A stretch of DNA of 27,033 nucleotides from a virus: IMG/VR virus record IMGVR_UViG_3300031658_002733, positions 1 through 27,033 of that record; one strand, written 5' to 3'. The position numbers and the translations under genes were made by a program. A model generated the notes under the pieces. It did no database searches. It was not told the origin of the DNA and was given only the letters and a program-made list of their open reading frames with translations. Shown here piece after piece: positions 15,834 to 24,814 of the stretch. How positions within the stretch are numbered: the stretch's first letter is position 1; each line of letters begins with the position of its first letter.

Positions 15834-16996
15834 TGTCCTTAGAAAATGAAGCTTCTGAAGAAGAAGCCCCTAATACAAACCCTTTAACTATGTCTGATGA
15901 TGAGTTAATGGCAATGCCTTTACCGGATTTTGAAGATGCTCCAGAAGAGGTTGAAGATCCAGAAGATGTAGAGGCTACTGAAGATGCTGATACAGACGAA
16001 GAGGAGGAAGAAGAAGTTCCTGAAGACCTTGAACAAACTATCGTTGAAGAGTCTGATGAGGATGTTGTTGAAGACCTTGATGCTCCTGATGCAGATGAGA
16101 AAGAAGAAGAAGAAGAACCTACTTCTTCAAACAAAGATACAAAAGACAAAACATTCGATGATAAAAAAGTTGAAGAAGTTATTGACTACAAGGCTAAGTA
16201 TGAAGAGATACTAGCCCCGTTCAAGGCCAATAATAAGGAAATTCAAGTTAGTAGTATTGAAGATGTACGCCAACTTATGCAGATGGGTGCCAACTATAAT
16301 AAGAAGATGAGTGGACTTAAACCACATCTAAAGATTATACGGCAGCTAGAAAACAATGGCTTGTTAGATGAAACTAAGCTAAACTACCTAATAGACCTGG
16401 ACAAAAAAGACCCAGGGGCTATAACTAAACTAATCAAGGATAGTGGTATAGACCCACTCAATGTTGATACTGAAGCGGAAAGTGACTACCAACCGAAAGC
16501 TTACAATGTTAATGACAAGGAAGTAGAACTAAGCGAAATACTAGATGATCTTAAAGACACTAGTTCTTACGCAGGGACTATAGACGTTATTAGTAATAAG
16601 TGGGACGAGTCAAGTAAACGCGTAATCTTGGATGAGCCAGTCATCATCCGAACTATCAATGATCATATGGCCTCTGGTATATATGATGAAATAGCTTCGG
16701 TGTTAGAGCGAGAGAAAATGCTCGGCCATCTAAATGGACTATCAGATCTAGAAGCATATAAGCAGATAGGTGACCGGATGCACGACAATGGTGAATTTAA
16801 ATCTCAGCAAATTGCAGCGGCAGCCCCTACCCAAGCTAAGCCTGTTTCCAAGATAGATAGTGCAAAAACTAAGAAACGTAAGTTAGCGGCTAGTGGCTCT
16901 AGAAGCGCACCCGGTAAGAAGAAGGCATCAGACTTTGATCCTTTGGCTTTATCAGATGCAGAATTCGAAAAGCTAGATAGTTCTAACTTTATTTGA
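15833..16996 (+). CDS. Putative scaffolding protein
   Basis: The 387-residue protein lies directly before the major capsid gene, where scaffolds are normally found. Residues 1-110 are extremely acidic (Asp/Glu runs). A middle helical region has the blocks YKAKYEEILAPFKANNKEI, LMQMGANYNKKMSGLKPHL and LIDLDKKDPGAI. The C-terminus is basic (KTKKRK, then PGKKKAS) and could bind capsid protein, as the basic tail of P22 scaffold does. The start is coupled by TAATG, with GAAGGGA as ribosome site. I infer the scaffold role from place and charge pattern. The middle block is widespread in marine podoviruses; an alternative is a core protein retained in the virion. Confidence 0.7.
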   Translation: MSLENEASEEEAPNTNPLTMSDDELMAMPLPDFEDAPEEVEDPEDVEATEDADTDEEEEEEVPEDLEQTIVEESDEDVVEDLDAPDADEKEEEEEPTSSNKDTKDKTFDDKKVEEVIDYKAKYEEILAPFKANNKEIQVSSIEDVRQLMQMGANYNKKMSGLKPHLKIIRQLENNGLLDETKLNYLIDLDKKDPGAITKLIKDSGIDPLNVDTEAESDYQPKAYNVNDKEVELSEILDDLKDTSSYAGTIDVISNKWDESSKRVILDEPVIIRTINDHMASGIYDEIASVLEREKMLGHLNGLSDLEAYKQIGDRMHDNGEFKSQQIAAAAPTQAKPVSKIDSAKTKKRKLAASGSRSAPGKKKASDFDPLALSDAEFEKLDSSNFI

Positions 16997-17023
16997 ACGC
17001 CTACTTATTAAAAGGATAATATC

Positions 17024-18535
17024 ATGGCACGTATCTATAATGACCCCGCTGGCGGCTCAGCCTCCACCGTGGGTACACAATTCCGTACCGACTACTACAA
17101 GAAAAAAGCTCTTGTAGAAGCTAAAAAAGAAATGTACTTCGGCCAGATGGCTGATACTACTAACATGCCTAAAAACATGGGTAAGACTATTAAGTGCTAC
17201 CACTATCTACCTCTACTCGATGACGCAAACGTCAACGATCAGGGTCTAGATGCTGCTGGCGCTACAACAAACCAAGACTGTACAGTCGTAGTTACTATGG
17301 CTGATGGCTCTATTCCAGACATCAATCTAGCTCGCTCAGTAGGCAACTCTGCTCACTTTGTGGGTTTAGGTGCTGATGCTGCAGCTGCTAAAGCTGACGC
17401 TATCGTTCATGTAAACGCATGGATGGAACAACTTGTTGTTGCTGGAGGTCTAGCTGTGTCACTTGTTGGATCTTCTGCAGCTCTTAAGTTTGCTGACGGT
17501 GTTAATAGCACTGATGGTCTGGCGTATGTTAAGGGCTATCGTTTTAAGACTAGTGCAGGCACAACTATTGAGGCCACTGCTACTCTTACTTCGCACGCTG
17601 CTTACGGTAACCTATATGGTTCATCTCGTGACGTTGGTACGATTACTGCGAAACTTCCTGCTCTTTCTGAGTCAGGCGGACGTGTTAACCGTGTTGGCTT
17701 TAAGAGACGTGAGATTGAAGGAACTATTTCTAAGTTTGGTTTCTTCGATGAGTATACCCAAGAATCACTTGACTTTGATACCGATGCTGAACTTGAGCAA
17801 CATATCAATCGTGAAATGATTATGGGCGCTAACGAGATCACTGAAGATGCTCTTCAAATTGATCTTCTTAACGGTGCTGGTATCGTTCGTTTTGGTGGCT
17901 CTGCTACTCAAACAAGCGAAATCACTGGTGTTGCTGCTACTAAATCTACAGTATCATACAACGACCTGATTAAACTTTCTATCGACCTAGACAACAACCG
18001 TTGTCCTAAAAATACGAAGATCATTAATGGTACTCGTATGGTTGACACTAGAGTAGTTAACGCAGCTCGTTATATGTATGTAGGTTCTGAGCTTACACCA
18101 ATGCTTAAAGCAATGGCTGATGGCTTCTCTAACCAAGCATTTATCTCTGCTGAGAAGTATGCAACAGGTGGAGATCTAGCAGCAGGTGAGATCGGTGCTA
18201 TTGATCAGTTCCGTGTTATCGTTGTTCCAGAAATGATGCGTTGGGAAGGTGCCGGCGCTGCTGAAGGTACTAACTCTGGTTATCGTGCTACTGGTGGTAA
18301 CTATGATGTGTATCCAATGCTTGTTGTTGGTTCTGAGTCTTTCACAACTATTGGTTTCCAAACTGATGGTAAATCTGTGAAGTTCAAAATCAAGCATGCT
18401 AAGCCTGGTTCTACTGAATCATATGCTAGTGATCCTTATGGTGAAACTGGCTTTATGAGCATCAAATGGTATTACGGTTCAATGATCACTCGTCCAGAGC
18501 GTATTGCTCTGATCAAGACGGTTGCTGAATGGTAA
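17024..18535 (+). CDS. Major capsid protein, N4-gp56 family
   Basis: The 503-residue protein shows the N4-gp56 family pattern: an N-terminal FRTDYYKKKALVEAKK, then MPKNMGKTIKCYHYLPL, GGRVNRVGFKRREIEGTIS, FGFFDEYTQESLDFDTD and ALQIDLLNGAG, followed by the usual C-terminal GTRMVDTRVVNAARY and GFMSIKWYYGSM. It builds the HK97-fold capsid shell. AAAGGATAAT is a strong ribosome site. Codons are more biased than in its neighbours (many GCT, CGT and GGT), as expected for the most abundant virion protein. A strong hairpin terminator follows 17 bases after the stop. Confidence 0.95.
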   Translation: MARIYNDPAGGSASTVGTQFRTDYYKKKALVEAKKEMYFGQMADTTNMPKNMGKTIKCYHYLPLLDDANVNDQGLDAAGATTNQDCTVVVTMADGSIPDINLARSVGNSAHFVGLGADAAAAKADAIVHVNAWMEQLVVAGGLAVSLVGSSAALKFADGVNSTDGLAYVKGYRFKTSAGTTIEATATLTSHAAYGNLYGSSRDVGTITAKLPALSESGGRVNRVGFKRREIEGTISKFGFFDEYTQESLDFDTDAELEQHINREMIMGANEITEDALQIDLLNGAGIVRFGGSATQTSEITGVAATKSTVSYNDLIKLSIDLDNNRCPKNTKIINGTRMVDTRVVNAARYMYVGSELTPMLKAMADGFSNQAFISAEKYATGGDLAAGEIGAIDQFRVIVVPEMMRWEGAGAAEGTNSGYRATGGNYDVYPMLVVGSESFTTIGFQTDGKSVKFKIKHAKPGSTESYASDPYGETGFMSIKWYYGSMITRPERIALIKTVAEW

Positions 18536-18551
18536 TCTCTAACTAACTAGG

Positions 18552-18580
18552 TGGTCCTCTCTCATGGTGGGAGGGGACCA
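18552..18580 (+). terminator. Strong intrinsic terminator after the capsid gene
   Basis: A 12-base-pair stem (18552-18563 with 18569-18580, two G-T pairs) closes a 5-base loop and is followed by TTACTACTTTT, a loose T-rich tail. It is by far the most G-C-rich hairpin in the window. Its place after the capsid gene suggests that it lowers transcription of the downstream genes or protects the capsid mRNA end. Confidence 0.78.
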
Positions 18581-18617
18581 TTACTACTTTTGTAATTCTA
18601 AAAGAGAAGTATATAAT

Positions 18618-19190
18618 ATGACAAATACAGTACAAGACGCAGACCAAGCTGTAGCTGCAAGTGAACTAGATGTTTTAAAAGTTCGCGCAGCTACTCTAGG
18701 AATTAAACACCACCCTTCAATTGGTTTAGATAAATTAAGAGAAAAGGTTACCGCTGCTTTGACGGACACCCCACCTCCTATCGAAGCTGTACCAGAAATA
18801 GCTCTTACGCCCGCTGAAACACAAAGACAAGCCAACTCTCGTTTAAGACGAGAAGCTGGTCAACTGGTTCGAGTCCGTGTTTCATGTATGAATCCTATGA
18901 AACGTGAGTGGGACGGAGAAGTCTTTACAGCAAGTAATAGTGTTGTAGGCAGCTATAAGAAATTTGTTCCCTTCGATAATGACGCCGGTTGGCATGTGCC
19001 ACAGATCGTCCTTAATATGATGAAGGAACGTATGTGCCAAATCTTTGTGCCTAAAAAAGGTGACAAAGGTAGAGGTAAAGAAGGTAAGCTCATTAGAGAG
19101 TTTGCCATTGAGATCATGGCACCCCTAACAGGGCAAGAGATAACAGATTTGGCCGCGCAACAAGCGCTTGGTCACACAATTGACGTTTAA
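18618..19190 (+). CDS. Conserved capsid-proximal phage protein, function unknown
   Basis: The 190-residue protein begins with a helical, SAP/LEM-like segment (LKVRAATLGIKHHPSIGLDKLREKV). A linker rich in Pro follows, then a core with RREAGQLVRVRVSCMNP, KREWDGEVF and a WHVPQIVLN motif. This core recurs next to the capsid gene in related phages from memory. It may be a minor head protein or DNA-binding head component. The start at 18618 has AGAGAAG 8 bases upstream; the longer frame from 18564 begins inside the terminator loop and is rejected. It ends 15 bases before the next start. Confidence 0.68.
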   Translation: MTNTVQDADQAVAASELDVLKVRAATLGIKHHPSIGLDKLREKVTAALTDTPPPIEAVPEIALTPAETQRQANSRLRREAGQLVRVRVSCMNPMKREWDGEVFTASNSVVGSYKKFVPFDNDAGWHVPQIVLNMMKERMCQIFVPKKGDKGRGKEGKLIREFAIEIMAPLTGQEITDLAAQQALGHTIDV

Positions 19191-19205
19191 ACAAGGATAA
19201 TCACT

Positions 19206-20081
19206 ATGGCTGATCTACTAAATGCTGACTTAACAGACGAAGATATCGCTACTGGGACAGGGCTGTTTGACACCCTTATGAGGAGCATGAGTCTTCGTTT
19301 ACAAGAAGAGTTGGAGAATGGCCGGATTCAGTCTAGCGACTATGCTAAAATATATCTAGGGGCAATGGAATCTGCATTATCGCAGTCCATTGCCTACTTG
19401 ATACAGAAACAAACTGTAAACGAGCAAGCGTCCTTGATTACAGCACAGACCGCTAGCGAAGTTTTGCAAGCTTCCTTAATAACAGCACAAACTAATAAGG
19501 TTAATTCAGAGAAGACTCTGACTGATCAACAGTACGCTATTGCCGTTATAGCTGCAGCTAATGCTACAAAAGAGGGATTACAGCTTACTGCTCAAACCGC
19601 ACTAGTAGACGCTGAGAAATTCAAACTGGTTAACTCAGATACTGCGCTAATTACAGCACAGACATCTAAACTAGGTAAAGACGAAGATAAACTTACCGCC
19701 GATATAGCTCTTGTTAATCAACAAAAAGCAAATGTATTAGCAGCTGTTACTAATATACCTAAAGCAGGTGAAAAGATTGACGCCGAAGTAGCTGTACTAA
19801 GTCAAAAAGGTTACACTGAACAGGCGCAGACAAAAGATACTGTAGGACCTGCAGGATCTACATATACTGTTGGTGGCCTTGTGAAGAAACAGAAAGATCT
19901 ATACAATGCACAAGGGGTTGGGTTCACTAGAGATGCTGAACAAAAAGCAGCTAAGATTGTAGTAGATGCTTGGAGTGTGAGAGCATCCGTAGACCCGGAC
20001 ACTATGACTGAACCTGCTGGTATCGCTGACACAGATGTAACGGCAATCATGGCCCAAGTTAAAACAGGAATTAATGTGTAA
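19206..20081 (+). CDS. Repeat-rich coiled-coil virion protein
   Basis: The 291-residue protein contains four copies of a (L/I)TAQT motif, at residues about 78-82, 92-96, 127-131 and 149-153, embedded in a long Ala/Gln/Thr-rich helix (about 60-180) that should form a coiled coil or a repeat-based rod. A Gly-rich step GPAGSTYTVGG near 213-223 precedes a helical C-terminus. Similar ITAQT-type repeat proteins occur after capsid genes in marine podoviruses from memory and are considered virion parts. AAGGATAATC is the ribosome site. The role could be head-tail joining or a needle-like rod. Confidence 0.65.
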   Translation: MADLLNADLTDEDIATGTGLFDTLMRSMSLRLQEELENGRIQSSDYAKIYLGAMESALSQSIAYLIQKQTVNEQASLITAQTASEVLQASLITAQTNKVNSEKTLTDQQYAIAVIAAANATKEGLQLTAQTALVDAEKFKLVNSDTALITAQTSKLGKDEDKLTADIALVNQQKANVLAAVTNIPKAGEKIDAEVAVLSQKGYTEQAQTKDTVGPAGSTYTVGGLVKKQKDLYNAQGVGFTRDAEQKAAKIVVDAWSVRASVDPDTMTEPAGIADTDVTAIMAQVKTGINV

Positions 20082-20090
20082 GGACAGACT

Positions 20091-22307
20091 ATGGGTGAAA
20101 GAGTTGGCGTCAATGTAGCAGTTACCAAGCTGATAACGGGGGCCCCAGACCTTCTCAAGCAAACTTTAGCTGGGGCACTACTTACAGATGATTCCATTCC
20201 TTCTGCTATAGTAGAAGGAGCCGCACACGGGTTTAATGGCAAATGCATAGATTTCTATAATTATGGTAAGAATTACTTTACCGAGGGGCTCCCTGGGAAT
20301 GCTACCTTTGTAAGTACTGTGCCCGCGAAAGCAAATAGGGCAGCAGTCATTACTGTACTAGAAGGATTAGTTGGGGAGGCTGTACGTATTGATGAATTAA
20401 CTGTACGAACAGTGAACCTGCAGCTAATTGCTAAAGAGTGGCTACAAAATACAGCAGCACAAAACTGGGAACCTATTCTACAGGTATTAATACAAGGAGG
20501 GCTGTCCTACAGAGTGTATGCTGCCACCTTTATAAACGGGGTACTGGTTATACGTCTTAGACGGGACCAAGCATTTTCCTCTCCCATTACGATAACCACA
20601 AATATTACAACTATTCCTACCAATGAGGTATATTATCATGTGGTTTATCACTTGGTTTCTGATCCTTATTACGCTCGCACATATTGGAATTATAAATACT
20701 CTCTAGGTACATATTCAACTCTCACCGTAGGTAATGGAGTGATATCTGGAACTACCTTTATGCCAATAGCTCCTATAAGGCGCAATAGTGTCAATGTTGT
20801 AGATGACAAAACTTATAATACACAACAAAAAGATTCTGTAAGGAAGCTACTTAGAAAAATTGGAATGGATCTAGAACAACTTACCAAAGACCTAGTAGAC
20901 CCTAATGATACGGACAGTCTTGAAAATGTGGATGAAGTATTCGTTATGTTTGGTATGGATTTTGATGCAGTAACACCTGTGTCATTAGCCTACTTGAATG
21001 CATCTTTCAGAGCATTCCATTACGGCCAAGCAGTAACCCAAACAACTTGGGTCAACTGGTGGAATGCCGGCAAGATAGGAACTCGGCCAAAGAATGCGAT
21101 TTATATTAGTGATTCCAGTGTATCATTACAGCTAGAGTGGAATTTCACAACTATTGCTATGAAGACGGGAATAGCCAGCTCAGGGGCAACTGCTCCTAAT
21201 CCTTTTACAGTGATACCTGCATATGGGAATGTCTTACACGCACCAAGCAGCACAGATAGTATTACAAAGGTAGTTGTAATAGACACAGTTAATACTCCTA
21301 TGGAGTATAACGATGAGCGCGGACAAAATGAAACTAAGTTACCCGGTAATGATGACGATGATGTTTACAACACACACAGTATTATTTACCGCAGGCAGGT
21401 TACAAGCATAGCCGACGGCGATGCCACAAACACATATGAAGAAATACTAATTCATGGCCTGATAGCAACATACGATGTATATCGTGGGTCAGCTAAGGGC
21501 AGAGGAGAATTTGTCAGAGATGTAACTAGTATGTCGGATGGTGGATTCACGCTCCCAGTTAGTATTGATATAGTAAACTCATTTGCTGGTTATGATGAAA
21601 CACGCGTATATTATGAATCCCTACAAGTTATGGTGTATGCGCGACAAATTCAACATGTTGCTTGGTATCAAACAGGCATATTTGCGGCCATTATTACTGT
21701 GGTGGTGATGGCTGTGGCCCTTTGGTTCCAACAGCCTTGGGCAGGCTTAGCACTGGTAGCAGCTATTCAGGCTACAGTTATCTATATATTAACCGCAATC
21801 ATAATATCTTGGGCTCTGACTAAAGCTTTCACTATTATTGCCAAAGAAATAGGTGGGGACCTAGCTTTAGTTCTAGCTTTCATAGTAGCAGTATACGCCT
21901 TGACTAAGGGAGACACTTCTATATTTGGGAAGCTAGTCACTGCTCAAGACTTCCTAATGATCTCTGCTGCCATATCTTCAGGAGCATCTGCTGCAATACA
22001 AGATGATATAAAACAGCTAATGATTGAGAGACGTGAACTTGAAGCGGACTTTGAAGAAAAGACCGAAGAACTAGAGGCATTAGAGCTCGCAGAATTTGGG
22101 GGAGGACTTCAGTTCGAGCTATATGATATTTTGGCTCCTGAACCTAAATTTGAATTTGATATGAATGTGTCCCAGTGGCACGCACAAAAACTTATTGGTA
22201 ATCCAGGCACACATGTGCTAGATTTGCCTAGAACATATGTTGACATTGCACTACTTATACCAGAAACTGTTAAAAGAGATGTCAACATAGGCACAACAAT
22301 AGCATAA
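20091..22307 (+). CDS. Large virion protein with C-terminal membrane hairpins, candidate ejection or tail protein
   Basis: I do not recognise this 738-residue protein as a named family. The first 520 residues are soluble and beta-rich. Near 529-604 there are three strong hydrophobic segments (about 529-546, 551-580 and 591-604) separated by short turns, then a charged coiled coil near 640-670 (IERRELEADFEEKTEEL) and a beta-rich tail. Membrane segments in a virion protein placed next to internal core genes suggest insertion into the host envelope during DNA delivery. The position after the capsid gene would also suit a tail nozzle, but nozzles lack membrane segments. AAGGACAG is the ribosome site. 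Confidence 0.6.
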   Translation: MGERVGVNVAVTKLITGAPDLLKQTLAGALLTDDSIPSAIVEGAAHGFNGKCIDFYNYGKNYFTEGLPGNATFVSTVPAKANRAAVITVLEGLVGEAVRIDELTVRTVNLQLIAKEWLQNTAAQNWEPILQVLIQGGLSYRVYAATFINGVLVIRLRRDQAFSSPITITTNITTIPTNEVYYHVVYHLVSDPYYARTYWNYKYSLGTYSTLTVGNGVISGTTFMPIAPIRRNSVNVVDDKTYNTQQKDSVRKLLRKIGMDLEQLTKDLVDPNDTDSLENVDEVFVMFGMDFDAVTPVSLAYLNASFRAFHYGQAVTQTTWVNWWNAGKIGTRPKNAIYISDSSVSLQLEWNFTTIAMKTGIASSGATAPNPFTVIPAYGNVLHAPSSTDSITKVVVIDTVNTPMEYNDERGQNETKLPGNDDDDVYNTHSIIYRRQVTSIADGDATNTYEEILIHGLIATYDVYRGSAKGRGEFVRDVTSMSDGGFTLPVSIDIVNSFAGYDETRVYYESLQVMVYARQIQHVAWYQTGIFAAIITVVVMAVALWFQQPWAGLALVAAIQATVIYILTAIIISWALTKAFTIIAKEIGGDLALVLAFIVAVYALTKGDTSIFGKLVTAQDFLMISAAISSGASAAIQDDIKQLMIERRELEADFEEKTEELEALELAEFGGGLQFELYDILAPEPKFEFDMNVSQWHAQKLIGNPGTHVLDLPRTYVDIALLIPETVKRDVNIGTTIA

Positions 22308-22319
22308 AGGAATAAAATT

Positions 22320-22808
22320 ATGAAGATAGATGTTACAGAAGGACTTTATAAGCCCTTTGAGGCGCAAACTTTTTCACAAGCAGGTCCCAGCACAGTTGGA
22401 GTTGGTAAAGATCCTAGTAGTTGGGGCGATTTTGGTAATTGGGCTGCAGGAGCACAAGCATTTGCGTCCGGGCTACAGGGGGTTGCCGGCCTTAAAATGG
22501 TTGGGCAAGCTAAGGAACAAAATAGGCTTACTGGCCTCTTTGGAACAAAAAACTTTAACCAACAAGCTAATGCTTTTAATGAGAGACTTGAGACTAGAGG
22601 CAGATCCAGACTAAACCGTTCATCATTTGATTCTGGTGGGCAGACCTTAGCAGAGGTGATGGCTAAATATGGGGCGAAAAAAATGGACATAAGCCCATTT
22701 GAAAAGAATAGCGCCCCTAATACTCAGTCAGAGCCTAGGCCCGCTTTGGAGAGAATAAATCAATCCCCTACTCGTAATATTCCTGCAGCACGACCAACTT
22801 ATTCATAA
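22320..22808 (+). CDS. Small internal-virion candidate
   Basis: The 162-residue protein has a short acidic start, a Gly/Ala-rich middle with a hydrophobic helix (WAAGAQAFASGLQGVAGLKMVG, about 40-62) and a Pro/Asn-rich, probably disordered C-terminus. The size and composition resemble the smallest of the three internal core proteins of T7-like phages, and it lies directly before two larger proteins of internal-core type. AAAGGAATAA is the ribosome site, and the stop is 11 bases before the next start. Assignment rests on context and composition. Confidence 0.55.
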   Translation: MKIDVTEGLYKPFEAQTFSQAGPSTVGVGKDPSSWGDFGNWAAGAQAFASGLQGVAGLKMVGQAKEQNRLTGLFGTKNFNQQANAFNERLETRGRSRLNRSSFDSGGQTLAEVMAKYGAKKMDISPFEKNSAPNTQSEPRPALERINQSPTRNIPAARPTYS

Positions 22809-22819
22809 GGAGAACTAAT

Positions 22820-24787
22820 ATGGCGGCCTTAACTTGGAAAAATGTAGCTGGTCCTGATTTCACGGCAGGTAATGCTTTAATGAAAACCGGAGTAGCTTTA
22901 GCTAGCACAGGAGCAGAGGGTCTTGTCACTGGTGTGGAGGGCTTGGCTACTAGGCAAGATGAGAATGAACTTGCAAATGTTGACCAACAGCTAGCAGGGG
23001 CAACCATAGAGGAAGCTGTTGCTATGCGCTCAGCGGGCTATAACGGCCCCGGTGATAGAAATGCAATTATGGCTCGTCTTAATGCAGGTGTAGGAGAAGT
23101 TACATCTAGAGTGCAAGGAAATGAAGATCGCTTTAATGCTCCTCTACTTCAACAGAAAGCTTTATTGCAGTCTCAAGGGGACGTTGCAGGAATGCAAGCC
23201 ATTGATGCGCAGTTAAGAGGCAATCGGAACGCAAGCGAATTTACAGCAACCGATACTGTTGCTGACAGCACAAATATATCCTCTATATCTAATATCTTTG
23301 CAGGTCCTGGCACAGATGCTGAGAGACAAATTGCAGCTGAGGAAGCTGCCGTAGGTATGAACCTAACAGAGGAACAAATGTTAGCCGCCAGGAATACTGG
23401 CTACAGCCAACAAAAGACAGACCGTGACAGGGTTAAGTCCGAAGAGGAATTCCGTAATGAATCCTTCATTCAAGATTTTGAAGCTGGCATGCTTAATAAT
23501 AATCGGGACGCTACAGTAGAGGCACTGAAAAATATAACAGGTTCTCAGAAAGCAGCGTACGCACAAAGACTAGACACAAGAGATGATGAATTAAGATCAA
23601 CAGAGTCTGAAGACAACTTCACTAAATACCATGAAGACAATGAGGGAACAGCTGGGTATCAAGACATTGAAACTGTGAAAAGAAAAAAAGCCATCATCGC
23701 ACGTATGATTGAAGATGGTGATACGGCAGCTCAGGCCCAACTAAATTATGAGGGTGGACGAGCTAAGTATGATGCTAAGTTTGAACTAGACGCCACTGCT
23801 CAAGGCATTGTGGATGATCAGATGGTCACTCAAACAGCAGAGTATGATGAACTTACTGCTCATTTGGCATCTGATTTAAGCATACTTACTCAATATAAGG
23901 ACGACCCAAAAAGTGTTTCAGAAAAGCTTAGTGATGAAACCGCAGTGCTTGAAAGCATTGGTAAGTTGTCGACTGACGATGATACACAGATTAAAACAAT
24001 GGCTAAAGACTGGATGTCAGCAGGTATAGAGGTTCCTGACGACTCTGGTAATTTTATCCCAGTCAGCGCCATACAGATGAGGTTTGCTGTAGCAGCAGCC
24101 GCAACTAAAGATGATAATTTCTTATACGTCTTAGGTAACCGCGAAGTTAGGCCTGATGCCTTAAAGTCTGCGTTATTGGATGTAATTGACCAGAACGATA
24201 ACCGAGCTTATGTAGACTTTCTACAGAGGGGCTACGACAAACGAGTACGTGAAAAAAAGTCTATTTTGGGGTACGAAAAAAAAGAGTTAGAGAGACAATC
24301 TCTTGTTAATTCTGGTAAAAGCACCCGCAGAAATGTAGCCACAACAAGTAAGAATTCTAAGTATTCTTCAGCGGGACAAGCAAGAACAGCAGCTGCAACT
24401 AAAAAGGCAGAAGCGAACCGACTAAAGCTTATAGAAGAGTCTAAAAAGAAGAAGAAGAACCCTCCTACGAATACCGTAGGCTCCAAAAAGTTATTAGCGG
24501 ATGCTGGGCTTGCCGCTGTAACGGCACAAGACTTCTACAAATTGAATAACAGCCCGTTACAGCCTAAGCAGATTTCAAATATACCTAATCTAGTATCTGA
24601 CGGTATGAAAAAGATACAGCAAAAAAGTGGTGGTTTATTTACTGCCGGACAGAGAAAGGAAATGAAAGCAAACTTAACCGATCTGTTAAACCAGCAACTT
24701 GCTGTTGCTAACAAAGACAAGATTGCTAAAAACAAAGCAGCTTCGGTAAACGCTCAACGTCTTATTAATTCATATCGTCAACCTTAA
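22820..24787 (+). CDS. Internal virion protein, T7 gp15-like position
   Basis: The 655-residue product is long, helical and polar. The N-terminus (ALTWKNVAGPDFTAGNALM) is typical of internal core proteins from marine T7-like phages, and a Gly/Ala-rich hydrophobic stretch follows at about 24-42. The rest is Asp/Lys/Gln-rich helix, with a basic run (ESKKKKKNP) near residue 545. Such proteins are ejected with DNA and line a channel across the periplasm. It precedes a transglycosylase-like protein, matching the T7 order gp15, gp16. AAGGAGAAC is the ribosome site. The call rests on pattern and order, not on a catalytic motif. Confidence 0.65.
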   Translation: MAALTWKNVAGPDFTAGNALMKTGVALASTGAEGLVTGVEGLATRQDENELANVDQQLAGATIEEAVAMRSAGYNGPGDRNAIMARLNAGVGEVTSRVQGNEDRFNAPLLQQKALLQSQGDVAGMQAIDAQLRGNRNASEFTATDTVADSTNISSISNIFAGPGTDAERQIAAEEAAVGMNLTEEQMLAARNTGYSQQKTDRDRVKSEEEFRNESFIQDFEAGMLNNNRDATVEALKNITGSQKAAYAQRLDTRDDELRSTESEDNFTKYHEDNEGTAGYQDIETVKRKKAIIARMIEDGDTAAQAQLNYEGGRAKYDAKFELDATAQGIVDDQMVTQTAEYDELTAHLASDLSILTQYKDDPKSVSEKLSDETAVLESIGKLSTDDDTQIKTMAKDWMSAGIEVPDDSGNFIPVSAIQMRFAVAAAATKDDNFLYVLGNREVRPDALKSALLDVIDQNDNRAYVDFLQRGYDKRVREKKSILGYEKKELERQSLVNSGKSTRRNVATTSKNSKYSSAGQARTAAATKKAEANRLKLIEESKKKKKNPPTNTVGSKKLLADAGLAAVTAQDFYKLNNSPLQPKQISNIPNLVSDGMKKIQQKSGGLFTAGQRKEMKANLTDLLNQQLAVANKDKIAKNKAASVNAQRLINSYRQP

Positions 24788-24814
24788 TTACACCAATAAA
24801 TATTAGGAAATAAA

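Noticed and set aside
15778-16149. Minus-strand Ser-rich open frame
   Set aside because: It mirrors the Glu/Asp codon runs of the scaffold-like gene and has no family features.
15984-16214. Plus-strand Lys/Leu-rich open frame of 76 residues
   Set aside because: It is the frame-shifted reading of the acidic GAA-rich stretch of the scaffold-like gene.
17463-17819. Plus-strand Leu-rich open frame inside the capsid gene
   Set aside because: Shadow of the GCT/CTT-rich capsid codons; no ribosome site.
18564-18617. Upstream ATG for the capsid-proximal protein
   Set aside because: It starts in the loop of the terminator hairpin; ATG 18618 has a ribosome site and fits the protein's helical start.
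22330-22614. Second plus-strand frame over the 162-residue gene
   Set aside because: No separate ribosome site and composition is not protein-like; the other frame has a strong start.
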